Assembly: GCA_020846855.1 (NCBI GenBank)
Contig: JADLDD010000029.1
Span: 1-37,875, forward strand
Source: Acidimicrobiia bacterium
Lineage (GTDB): Bacteria > Actinomycetota > Acidimicrobiia > IMCC26256 > JADLDD01
Direction of reading: 5' to 3'
DNA length: 37,875 nt
The notes under the pieces: model-generated
Database searches by the model: none
Told to the model about the DNA's origin: nothing
Seen by the model: only the letters and a program-made list of their open reading frames with translations
Shown here: piece after piece, positions 25,360-32,060 of the stretch
Layout: each line of letters begins with the position of its first letter
How positions within the stretch are numbered: position 1 is the first letter of the stretch
Program-made: the position numbers and the translations under genes

Positions 25360-25877
25360 TGCGTGAGCCCGGCGCCCGGCGTAGGAACCCGCTCTTCGAC
25401 GCCGTCCCCGACGACCACGACCGCGCCGGTGACGGCGGCCACGACCACCACGACGACCACAGTGGTCACGGCGGCCACGACCACCACGACGACCACGACG
25501 ACTCCGGCCACGACCACGGCTGGGGCGCCGAGCATCGCGACCGCGAGGGTGCCGGCGAGGCGATCCGGGGCGCGGGCATCGACTCCGCGGTGGTCGACCT
25601 CGCGCGGGCCCTGCAGGGGGCTCAACCGGAGGCCGCCGAGCACCTGGTGGCGGCCGCGCACGAGTTGGTCCTGGCGGTGAAGACGGTCGTCGACGCCGCC
25701 GAGTCGAGCCTGGCGGCCCAGCGGTCGGCGCTCGCCGCCGCGCGCCGGTCGACCCCCGACCCGCACGCCGATGAGGTCGCGGGCACCGCCGATCCCGACA
25801 CCGCCGGGGGGCCGAGACCCGCTCCGGGAGCGGCGACGACCCGGCGCCCGCGGGTCCGGCCCATCGACCTGGCATGA
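25359..25877 (+). CDS. His/Asp-rich protein of unknown function
   Basis: A 172-aa protein. Residues about 18-60 are extraordinarily rich in His, Asp and Gly (GHDHHDDH repeated), encoded by a duplicated 27-bp segment (25434-25460 and 25470-25496), and should bind divalent metals. Residues about 70-130 form long helices (DLARALQGAQPEAAEHLVAA...), which may form a coiled coil; the tail is basic and Pro-rich. It is tied to the ATPase (TGATG overlap) and the ROK kinase (ATGA overlap), in the place of Rv2183c, a small mycobacterial hypothetical. It could be a metal store or a regulator of the ATPase; this is speculation. Confidence 0.75.
   Translation: MREPGARRRNPLFDAVPDDHDRAGDGGHDHHDDHSGHGGHDHHDDHDDSGHDHGWGAEHRDREGAGEAIRGAGIDSAVVDLARALQGAQPEAAEHLVAAAHELVLAVKTVVDAAESSLAAQRSALAAARRSTPDPHADEVAGTADPDTAGGPRPAPGAATTRRPRVRPIDLA
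25434..25496. repeat. 27-bp direct repeat encoding the His/Asp-rich tract
   Basis: The same 27 bp, starting GGCGGCCACGACC, occurs at 25434-25460 and 25470-25496 with 9 bp between. Both copies are in frame (GGHDHHDDH twice), so the metal-binding tract can expand or shrink by unequal crossover without frameshift. Confidence 0.85.
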
Positions 25878-26911
25878 CCGCACGGAGCTCGGCCCGGTCG
25901 GCGGACCCGGCATCGGGCCCGATGTCGTCGCCCGCACCGTCGCCCGGGTCGACCGGGGCGCCGGGGCCGACCGTGGGGGTCGACGTAGGGGGGACCAACG
26001 TGCGGGCCGCGGTGGTCGGAGCCGACGGCTCGGTGGCCGCCGAGGTGCGAGCGGCGCGCCCCACCGACTGGGGCGCCGCGATCGAGACGGTCGCCGACCT
26101 CGTCCGGCAACTGCGCAAGGAGGGCCCCGAGGTTCCGGCGGTGGGCGTGGGAGTGGCCGGCCTCGTCGACGACGACGGGGTGCTCCGGTACGCGCCGAAC
26201 ATCGCCGGGGTCCTGGGCGCTCCCGTCCGGTCCGAGCTGGAGGCTCGGCTCGACGTGCCCGTCGTGGTCGACAACGACGCCAACGCCGCGGCGTGGGGAG
26301 AGGCCGTCCACGGGGCGGCCCGCGGCGCCGCCCACGCGCTGGTGATCACGCTGGGCACGGGGATCGGCGGCGGGATCATCGCCGGGGGCCGCGTCTACGA
26401 GGGCGCGCACGGCTTCGCCGGAGAGGTGGGGCACTTCCAGGTCGACCGCCACGGCCCGCGCTGCGCGTGCGGCGATTTCGGCCACTGGGAGGCGCGGGCC
26501 TCGGGCCGCGCGCTGGGCCGGATGGGCCGCGAGCGGGCCGCCGGTGGGCGGCTCCCGGCCGTCCTCGACCGCGCGGGGGGCGAGCTCGAGGCGATCACCG
26601 GTGCGATGGTCGGCGACGCCGCCCTCGACGGCGACGCCGACGCGCTCGACGTGATCCGCGACTACGCCGCCGAGGTCGCCGTCGGCTTCGCCGGTCTGGC
26701 CAACATCCTCGACCCGGAGCGAATCGTGGTGTCGGGCGGGCTCGTGCGCCTGGGCGAGGTGCTGTTCGGCCCGCTGCGCGCCGCCTTCGCCCGTCACCTG
26801 GAGGCGAGCGAGCTGAGGCCGCGCATCGAGGTGGTCGCCGCCGAGTTGGGGGAGTGGGCCGGGGTGATCGGAGCCGCCGCCATGGCGCGGGAGCTGGTGC
26901 CGCCCGGGTGA
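25874..26911 (+). CDS. ROK-family sugar kinase (glucokinase-like)
   Basis: A 345-aa ROK kinase: phosphate-binding DVGGTNVRAAVVG near residue 37, catalytic Asp in VVDNDANAAAWGE near 134, LGTGIGGGIIAGG near 157, GEVGHFQV near 182, and the zinc motif CACGDFGHWE near 194. The last differs from the usual CxCGxxGCxE: the third Cys is His, which could still bind zinc. Probably phosphorylates glucose or a related hexose in the cytoplasm. Start ATG overlaps the upstream stop (ATGA); the first 30 residues are Ser/Pro-rich and a later Met17 start is possible. Linkage to the SRPBCC/ATPase genes recurs, as I recall, in other actinobacteria. Confidence 0.9.
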   Translation: MTARSSARSADPASGPMSSPAPSPGSTGAPGPTVGVDVGGTNVRAAVVGADGSVAAEVRAARPTDWGAAIETVADLVRQLRKEGPEVPAVGVGVAGLVDDDGVLRYAPNIAGVLGAPVRSELEARLDVPVVVDNDANAAAWGEAVHGAARGAAHALVITLGTGIGGGIIAGGRVYEGAHGFAGEVGHFQVDRHGPRCACGDFGHWEARASGRALGRMGRERAAGGRLPAVLDRAGGELEAITGAMVGDAALDGDADALDVIRDYAAEVAVGFAGLANILDPERIVVSGGLVRLGEVLFGPLRAAFARHLEASELRPRIEVVAAELGEWAGVIGAAAMARELVPPG

Positions 26912-27723
26912 AGCTGGGGCTCACCCTCCCGTCGTTCGTCGACGACCCGGCCGTGCCGCTCGCGGTGGCGGTGGCGGCCGACCGGGCCGGCGTCGACGCC
27001 GTGTTCGCCTTCGACCACCTGTTCCGCGGCCCGCCGGAGCGGCGGCGACCGGCGCTCGAGTGCACCACGCTGCTGGGGGCGGTGGCGGCGGCGACCCGCC
27101 GGGTGGGACTCGGTTCCCTGGTGGCGCGCAGCACCCTGCGACCTCCGGCCGTCCTGGCCCACGCCCTCGACACCGTCCACCGCATCAGCGGCGGGCGACT
27201 CCTGGTGGGGGTGGGCTCCGGCGACGAGCAGAGCCGGGAGGAGAACGAGAGCTACGGGCTCGACTTCGGGACCGACGACGACCGCCTGGCGTCGTTGCGC
27301 GCCACCGTCGACGTGCTGACCGGGCGGGGCTACCCGGTGTGGGTCGGCGGGCGGGCCGGTCACATGGTCCGGGCCGGCGGCCGGGCCGACGGCTGGAACC
27401 GCTGGGCTGTGACGCCCACGAGGTTGGCCGTCGAGCGTGAGGAGGTGCTGGCCGCCCACCCCGGCGGGCCGGGGCACCTCACCGTCTCGTGGGGCGGACT
27501 GGCCGTGATCGGCGCCACCGAGGCCGAGGCCGAGGCCAAGGCGGCGCGGCTCGCGCCCGGTCCCCGGGTGCTGGTCGGGGGTCCCGAGCGCCTGGCCCAG
27601 GCCCTGGCCGGCTACGCGGCGGCCGGCGCGTCGTGGGCGGTGCTCGGCCCGATCGACTCCTCCGACCCGTCCAACGCGGCGGTGCTCGGGGAGCTGGTGG
27701 CCCCGCTCGTGCGCGACCTCTGA
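26908..27723 (+). CDS. LLM-class flavin-dependent oxidoreductase (short)
   Basis: A 271-aa luciferase-like monooxygenase: LGLTLPSFVDDPAVPLAVAVAADRAG at the N-terminus, FDHLF near residue 31, ATRRVGLGSLVARSTLRPPAVLAHALDTVHRISGGRLLVGVGSG across 63-107, and YPVWVGGRAGHMVRAGGRADGWN near 143. It probably uses F420 or FMN. At 271 aa it lacks part of the C-terminal half of the usual 300-350 aa family, yet the frame is intact. GTG start overlaps the ROK stop (GTGA). Rv3520c, another LLM protein, is linked to the ltp genes in M. tuberculosis, but this one is linked to the sugar kinase, so equivalence is doubtful. Confidence 0.85.
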   Translation: MKLGLTLPSFVDDPAVPLAVAVAADRAGVDAVFAFDHLFRGPPERRRPALECTTLLGAVAAATRRVGLGSLVARSTLRPPAVLAHALDTVHRISGGRLLVGVGSGDEQSREENESYGLDFGTDDDRLASLRATVDVLTGRGYPVWVGGRAGHMVRAGGRADGWNRWAVTPTRLAVEREEVLAAHPGGPGHLTVSWGGLAVIGATEAEAEAKAARLAPGPRVLVGGPERLAQALAGYAAAGASWAVLGPIDSSDPSNAAVLGELVAPLVRDL

Positions 27724-27766
27724 GACGGACGCCTCGTCGCGCCGTCACCCGGGCCGGGCCGGCGCG

Positions 27767-27786
27767 AGGTAGAACGTGTTCCACCT
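27767..27786. promoter_or_regulatory. KstR-type operator upstream of the NMO-like gene
   Basis: AGGTAGAACGTGTTCCACCT is a 20-bp near-palindrome whose core 27770-27783 fits the KstR consensus TnnAACnnGTTnnA at every fixed position. It overlaps the promoter: TACACT at 27786-27791 lies 7 bp before the ATG at 27799, so the transcript should be leaderless and KstR binding would block it. The same 18-bp core recurs at 31966-31983. Confidence 0.85.
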
Positions 27787-27798
27787 ACACTCGCCGTC

Positions 27799-28914
27799 AT
27801 GCGCACACCGATCTGCGACGAGTTCGGCATCGAGTTCCCCATCTTCGCCTTCAGCCACTGCCGCGACGTGGTGGCGGCGGTCAGCCGCGCCGGCGGCTAC
27901 GGCGTCCTCGGGGCTCTCTACTTCACCCCCGACGAGCTCGAGATGGAGCTGGCCTGGATCGACGAGCACGTCGACGGCCGGCCCTACGGCGTCGACCTCG
28001 TCATGCCGTCGACGCTCCTCGACGCCGCGCGCGGCGAGCACGAGGCGTCGCAGCTCGAGGCCGACCTGGAGGCGATGATCCCGGCCGAGAACCGTGAGTT
28101 CGTGGAGAAGGTGCTGGCCGAGCACGGCGTCCCCCCGCTGCCCGCCGACGCTCCCGCCCCCCACCACCTGCTCGGCTGGACCGACACGACGGCGCGGTCC
28201 CAACTCGACGTCGCGCTCGCCCACCCCGTCAGCCTCCTCGTGAACGCGCTCGGTCCCCCGCCCGCCGACGTCGTCGAGCAGGCCCACGAGCGCGGGATCA
28301 AGGTGGCGGCGCTGGCGTCGACCCCGCGCCACGCCCTGAAGCACAAGGCCAACGGCGTCGACGTGATCGTGGCCCAGGGCACGGAGGCCGGGGGCCACAC
28401 GGGCGAGATCTCGTCCGTGGTGCTCTGGCCCGACGTGATCGAGGCCATGGGGCCCGACACGCCGGTGCTCGCCGCGGGCGGCATCGGGCGCGGGAGCCAG
28501 ATCGCGGCCGCCCTCGCGATGGGCGCGGCGGGCGTGTGGACCGGATCGATCTGGCTGACCGTGACCGAGAGCGACATGTCGCCCCTGATCGTGGAGAAGC
28601 TGCTCGAGGCCGGTTCGGGCGACACGGTCCGCTCCCGGGTACTCACCGGCAAGCCCGCCCGCCAGCTCCGCACGGAGTGGACCGACGCGTTCGAGCGCCC
28701 CGACTCCCCGGGCTACCTGCCCATGCCGCTCCAGTTCATGCTGGTCAGCGACGCCTTCGCCCGGATCAGCCGGTCCGGCAACCGGGAGCTCACGGGGATG
28801 GCCGTAGGCCAGGTGGTCGGCACCATGAACGAGGTCCGGACCGTCCGCCAGGTGGTCCAGCAACTCGTGGAGGAGTACGTGGAGGCCGTCGAGCGCATCC
28901 AGAAGCTCGGCTGA
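27799..28914 (+). CDS. NAD(P)H-dependent flavin oxidoreductase / nitronate monooxygenase family, Rv1533-like
   Basis: A 371-aa FMN TIM-barrel protein: IEFPIFAFSHCRDVVAAVSRAGGYG near residue 11, IVAQGTEAGGHTGEISS near 192, VLAAGGIGRGSQIAAALAMGA near 223, GSIWLT near 250. Sequence memory places it with Rv1533, apart from IpdC at 10118-11224. The KstR-type box over its promoter makes a role in sterol catabolism likely; possible reactions are oxidation or double-bond reduction of a CoA-bound intermediate, or detoxification. It converges on the PLP enzyme gene, with two hairpin repeats in the 122-bp gap. Confidence 0.9.
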   Translation: MRTPICDEFGIEFPIFAFSHCRDVVAAVSRAGGYGVLGALYFTPDELEMELAWIDEHVDGRPYGVDLVMPSTLLDAARGEHEASQLEADLEAMIPAENREFVEKVLAEHGVPPLPADAPAPHHLLGWTDTTARSQLDVALAHPVSLLVNALGPPPADVVEQAHERGIKVAALASTPRHALKHKANGVDVIVAQGTEAGGHTGEISSVVLWPDVIEAMGPDTPVLAAGGIGRGSQIAAALAMGAAGVWTGSIWLTVTESDMSPLIVEKLLEAGSGDTVRSRVLTGKPARQLRTEWTDAFERPDSPGYLPMPLQFMLVSDAFARISRSGNRELTGMAVGQVVGTMNEVRTVRQVVQQLVEEYVEAVERIQKLG

Positions 28915-28920
28915 TCCCCC

Positions 28921-28970
28921 CAGCATGTTGCGTTCGACCCACCTCTGACCCGGCCGATCGCAACATGCTG
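28921..28970. repeat. 48-50 bp hairpin element, copy 1
   Basis: CAGCATGTTGCG and CGCAACATGCTG, perfect 12-bp terminal inverted repeats, flank a 26-bp core. Begins 7 bp after the NMO-like gene's stop. Identical over 48 bp to the copy at 28983-29030. Could be a REP-like extragenic palindrome, a tiny mobile element or a bidirectional terminator between convergent genes. Confidence 0.85.
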
Positions 28971-28982
28971 GAGGCCCCGCCG

Positions 28983-29030
28983 AGCATGTTGCGTTCGACC
29001 CACCTCTGACCCGGCCGATCGCAACATGCT
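28983..29030. repeat. 48-bp hairpin element, copy 2
   Basis: AGCATGTTGCG and CGCAACATGCT, 11-bp terminal inverted repeats around the same 26-bp core as copy 1, in the same orientation and 12 bp after it. Ends 6 bp before the stop of the minus-strand PLP enzyme gene. Confidence 0.85.
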
Positions 29031-29036
29031 GGGCGT

Positions 29037-30323
29037 CTAGGTCGACGGGTCGATGGGGGCGTAGTCGGTGGAGCGGTCCTCGGTGCGGCGGTCGCCGACC
29101 GCCTCCACCGCGGCCCGCAGGTCGGCCACGAAGTCGTCGACGGCCGGGGCCGTCCCCGCGGAGACCGTCGCGTGGAGGCTGTCGGGGGGCTTCTGGCGGT
29201 CGAGGTGCCAGCCCTTCGTCGCCAGCTCGTCCATGAGCGCGAACACGTCGACCGTCGCCCCCTCCGCGGCGCTGATCGCCACGCACTGGGCCTGGGGCTC
29301 GCCCAGCACCGTCAACCCCGGGGTGGAGCGGACGCCTTCGATCATCCGGCGGGTCGCCTCGATGGTGGTCGCGGTCAGGCGCCGGTAGCCGTCGCGGCCG
29401 ATGAGGTTCATGACCGCCCACGCCGCCGCCATCGGGCCGGCGGGCTTGCTCCCCGCCAGGCCGGACGACGCGTAGAAGCCGCCCAGCCAGTCGTCGAACA
29501 TGAAGACGTGGTGGTTGCGCAGGGCGACGTCGCGGTGGATCAGCACCGACGCGCCCTTGGGGGCGTAGCCGAGCTTGTGGACGTCGGCCGAGATCGACGT
29601 GACGCCCTCCACCCGGAAGTCCCACGGCGGGAGGTCGTAGCCGAGGTCCTCCATGAAGGGCAGCACGAACCCGCCCATGCAGGCGTCGACGTGGCAGTTG
29701 ATCCCCCGTTCCGAGGCGAGCGACGCGATCTCGGGGATCGGGTCGATGACGCCCTGCGGGTACTGCGGCGCCGAGCCGACGACCAGCACGGTCCGGTCGT
29801 TGACGGCCGAGGCCATGGCGTCGACGTCGACCCGCCAGTCGTCGCGGACGGGGACCACGTTCACCTTCACGCCGAAGTAGCCGCCCGCCTTGTGGAAGGC
29901 GGCGTGGGCGCTGCGGGCCACGACCATCTCGGGCTCGGTGACGCCCCGCTCGTCGCGCCCCCGGTTGCGCGCCGCCTCGACGGCGAGGAGCAGGCTCTCG
30001 GTACCGCCGGAGGTCATGAAGCCCGCGGCCTGGCGGCCGCCGTCGCGGCCGTGGAACATCCCCGACGCCATGTCGACGACGTCCTGCTGCATCCGGCCGA
30101 GGCTCGGGAAGGCGAGCGGGTTGAGCCCGTTCTCCTCGAGGTACATCACCGAGGCGGCCCGGGCCACGGCCTCGACCTCGTCGCCGGCGTGGAAGACCAG
30201 CCCGAAGGACCGCCCGGCCCGCCAGTCGACGTCGCCGGAGCGCATGCCCTCCAGCTCGCCGAGCACGTCGTCGGCGGCGCGTCCCGACGCCGGCAGCTCC
30301 GCCGGCGGCCCGAAGTCGATCAT
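29037..30323 (-). CDS. PLP-dependent lyase/decarboxylase, sphingosine-1-phosphate lyase-like
   Basis: A 428-aa fold-type I PLP enzyme of the group II decarboxylase superfamily. MTSGGTESLLLAVEAARN near residue 103 binds the cofactor phosphate, HVDACMGGFVLPF (Asp213) pairs with the pyridine nitrogen, and SISADVHKLGYAPKGAS carries the Schiff-base Lys250; this last motif is typical of sphingosine-1-phosphate lyases rather than glutamate decarboxylases. No N-terminal membrane anchor, so cytoplasmic. Its ATG overlaps the thioesterase stop (ATGA), placing it third in the KstR-boxed echA19 operon, an unexpected place for an aldehyde-forming C-C lyase. Substrate unknown. Confidence 0.88.
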   Translation of the reverse strand: MIDFGPPAELPASGRAADDVLGELEGMRSGDVDWRAGRSFGLVFHAGDEVEAVARAASVMYLEENGLNPLAFPSLGRMQQDVVDMASGMFHGRDGGRQAAGFMTSGGTESLLLAVEAARNRGRDERGVTEPEMVVARSAHAAFHKAGGYFGVKVNVVPVRDDWRVDVDAMASAVNDRTVLVVGSAPQYPQGVIDPIPEIASLASERGINCHVDACMGGFVLPFMEDLGYDLPPWDFRVEGVTSISADVHKLGYAPKGASVLIHRDVALRNHHVFMFDDWLGGFYASSGLAGSKPAGPMAAAWAVMNLIGRDGYRRLTATTIEATRRMIEGVRSTPGLTVLGEPQAQCVAISAAEGATVDVFALMDELATKGWHLDRQKPPDSLHATVSAGTAPAVDDFVADLRAAVEAVGDRRTEDRSTDYAPIDPST

Positions 30324-31060
30324 GCGTCCTCGCTCCCCTCGTCATCGGTCTGCCCGTGGCCGTGCCGGTCGGCCTCGGCCCCGAAGTAGCGCGCGCGCCG
30401 TTCGGCGTCGATGGCCACGAAGTGCCCCTCGGCCTCCGCCGTGACCCGGCCACCGACCGTCAGCTCGCCGGTCACGACCGAGCGCCGCCCCGAGGCGCGG
30501 GCCACCCGGCCCGAGATCTCGACCGGCTCGTGGAGAGGGGTCGGCCGGCGGTACCGGATCTCGAGTGAGCCCGTCATCGAGCTACGGCCGGAGGCGTAGT
30601 TGGCGATGCCGAACACCTCGTCGAAGGCCAGGGCGATCCATCCGCCGTGCGCGTAGCCCGGCGGCCCTTCGTAGGCGGCGCCGAACACCCCGTGCGCCCG
30701 GACGCCGTCGGGACCGCCCTCCCAGGTGAAGGGCGGGGAGACGGGCGTGGCCGGGCCGATCAGCGGGCTGCGCCCCACGTAGTCGGCCGCCGCACGCACC
30801 GGCTGGACGCGCCTCCCCTGCGGTGGGCCCTCCGACGGGTGGCGGCCGCCCAGGGCCACGGCCATCGCTTCGGCGGCCGCGGCCGCGGCTTCGAGCTCTT
30901 CGTCGTCTACCTCGGTGGTGAGGACGGCGTCGATCACGTGGCGGACCGCGCCGGCCAGGCGGATCCGGGCCGCCGACGACGCGACGGCGCCGGGCCCGAG
31001 GGGATCGGCCGGCCCGCCCGGCCCCCGGGGGTCTTCGGTGGAGGGAAGCGGGGCGGTCAT
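30320..31060 (-). CDS. Hotdog-fold thioesterase (PaaI-like)
   Basis: A 246-aa protein whose residues about 115-235 form a single hotdog domain: GPPGYAHGGWIALAFDEVFGIA near 131 is the catalytic helix with the HGG motif common to PaaI-type acyl-CoA thioesterases, followed by SLEIRYRRPTPLHEPVEISGRV near 167. The first 110 residues are low-complexity and helical without a recognised domain. Coupled on both sides by ATGA overlaps to echA19 and the PLP enzyme. It may free CoA from dead-end sterol side-chain intermediates; substrate inferred from context only. Confidence 0.85.
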   Translation of the reverse strand: MTAPLPSTEDPRGPGGPADPLGPGAVASSAARIRLAGAVRHVIDAVLTTEVDDEELEAAAAAAEAMAVALGGRHPSEGPPQGRRVQPVRAAADYVGRSPLIGPATPVSPPFTWEGGPDGVRAHGVFGAAYEGPPGYAHGGWIALAFDEVFGIANYASGRSSMTGSLEIRYRRPTPLHEPVEISGRVARASGRRSVVTGELTVGGRVTAEAEGHFVAIDAERRARYFGAEADRHGHGQTDDEGSEDA

Positions 31061-31869
31061 CGGCCCTTGAACTCCGGTGGGCGCTTCTCGGCGAAGGCCC
31101 GGGGCCCCTCCTGGGCGTCCTCGGAGGCGAACACCTCCCAGCCGATGGTGTCCTGGACGGCCATGGCCTCCCGGTCGGGCAGGCCCTCGGTCTCCCGCCA
31201 GGCTCGCAGGATGGCCCGGGTGGAGAGCGGCCCGTTGAGGGCGACCTGGCGGGCCACCGCCATCGCGCAGGGCAACGCCTCGCCGTCGGGCACGATCCGC
31301 CCGATGAGCCCGATGTCGAGCGCCTCCCGGGCGCTGACGGCCCGGGCCGACAGGAGGATGTCCATGGCGACGGTGTACGGGATCTGGCGCGGCAGGCGCA
31401 CGGCCGACCCCCCGAGGGGGAACAGGCCCCGCCGCGCCTCCCAGACGCCGAACGTCGCGCCCTCGCCGGCGACGCGGATGTCGGTGCCCTGGAGCATCTC
31501 GGTGCCTCCGGCCACCGCGTACCCCTCCACGGCGGCGATCAGCGGCTTGGAGAGGCGGTAGTCGCGCAGGAGCGCCTTCCAGTGGAGGTTCGGCTCCTCG
31601 GCCATGCGCGAGCGCACGTGCTCGCTCTCCGACGGCTTGCTCATGGCCTTGAGGTCGGCGCCCGACGAGAAGTGGCCGCCGGCGCCGGTCAGGACGGCGA
31701 CCCTCACCTCGGGCGTCTCGTCGACGTAGGTGAAGCCGTCGGCGAGACCGACGAGCATGTCGGGGGAGAGCGCGTTGCGGGCCTCGGGGCGGTCCATGGT
31801 GAAGACGACGACCGGCCCGTCGCGCTCGACCCGGCAGTGCGCGGTCGACATCGGCAGCAGTTCGGGCAT
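31057..31869 (-). CDS. echA19: EchA19-like enoyl-CoA hydratase (sterol side chain)
   Basis: A 270-aa crotonase. HFSSGADLKAMS near residue 66 and EGYAVAGGTEMLQGTDIRVAGEGATFG near 114 form the oxyanion hole and core; PLGGSAVRLPRQIPYTVAMDILLSAR near 150 and the ending SEDAQEGPRAFAEKRPPEFKGR match remembered EchA19 (Rv3516), which hydrates the C22 double bond of cholesterol side-chain enoyl-CoA thioesters. ATG with GGAGG upstream; a second Met (residue 7) is possible. It is transcribed away from the P450 across a KstR-type box, and leads the echA19-thioesterase-PLP lyase operon. Confidence 0.92.
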   Translation of the reverse strand: MPELLPMSTAHCRVERDGPVVVFTMDRPEARNALSPDMLVGLADGFTYVDETPEVRVAVLTGAGGHFSSGADLKAMSKPSESEHVRSRMAEEPNLHWKALLRDYRLSKPLIAAVEGYAVAGGTEMLQGTDIRVAGEGATFGVWEARRGLFPLGGSAVRLPRQIPYTVAMDILLSARAVSAREALDIGLIGRIVPDGEALPCAMAVARQVALNGPLSTRAILRAWRETEGLPDREAMAVQDTIGWEVFASEDAQEGPRAFAEKRPPEFKGR

Positions 31870-31963
31870 CGGTCCTCCAGGGGTCCGGCCGGGCGGCGTC
31901 CGGCCGGAGGGGCGGCGCGTGGGCGACGGGATTCTATTGGCCGGCCCGTCGCGCTAGCCTCGC

Positions 31964-31983
31964 CGGTAGAACGTGTTCCACCT
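31964..31983. promoter_or_regulatory. KstR-type operator between echA19 and the P450
   Basis: CGGTAGAACGTGTTCCACCT contains TAGAACGTGTTCCA (31967-31980), a full match to TnnAACnnGTTnnA, identical to the box at 27770-27783. It lies 95 bp before echA19 (minus) and 80 bp before the P450 (plus), so one site could control both. A CTAGCCT sequence just before it may serve as a promoter -10. Confidence 0.85.
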
Positions 31984-32060
31984 CGACGCATCCGGACGGG
32001 CTCCGGGCGGGGTCGCCGTACCGGCCCCGGCCCCGGCCCGCCGGAACAGGGAGCGCAGCC

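Noticed and set aside
27745-30453. Long minus-strand frame (over 900 codons) spanning the PLP enzyme and NMO-like gene
   Set aside because: Runs through the tandem hairpins and two well-recognised genes in other frames; low-complexity composition.
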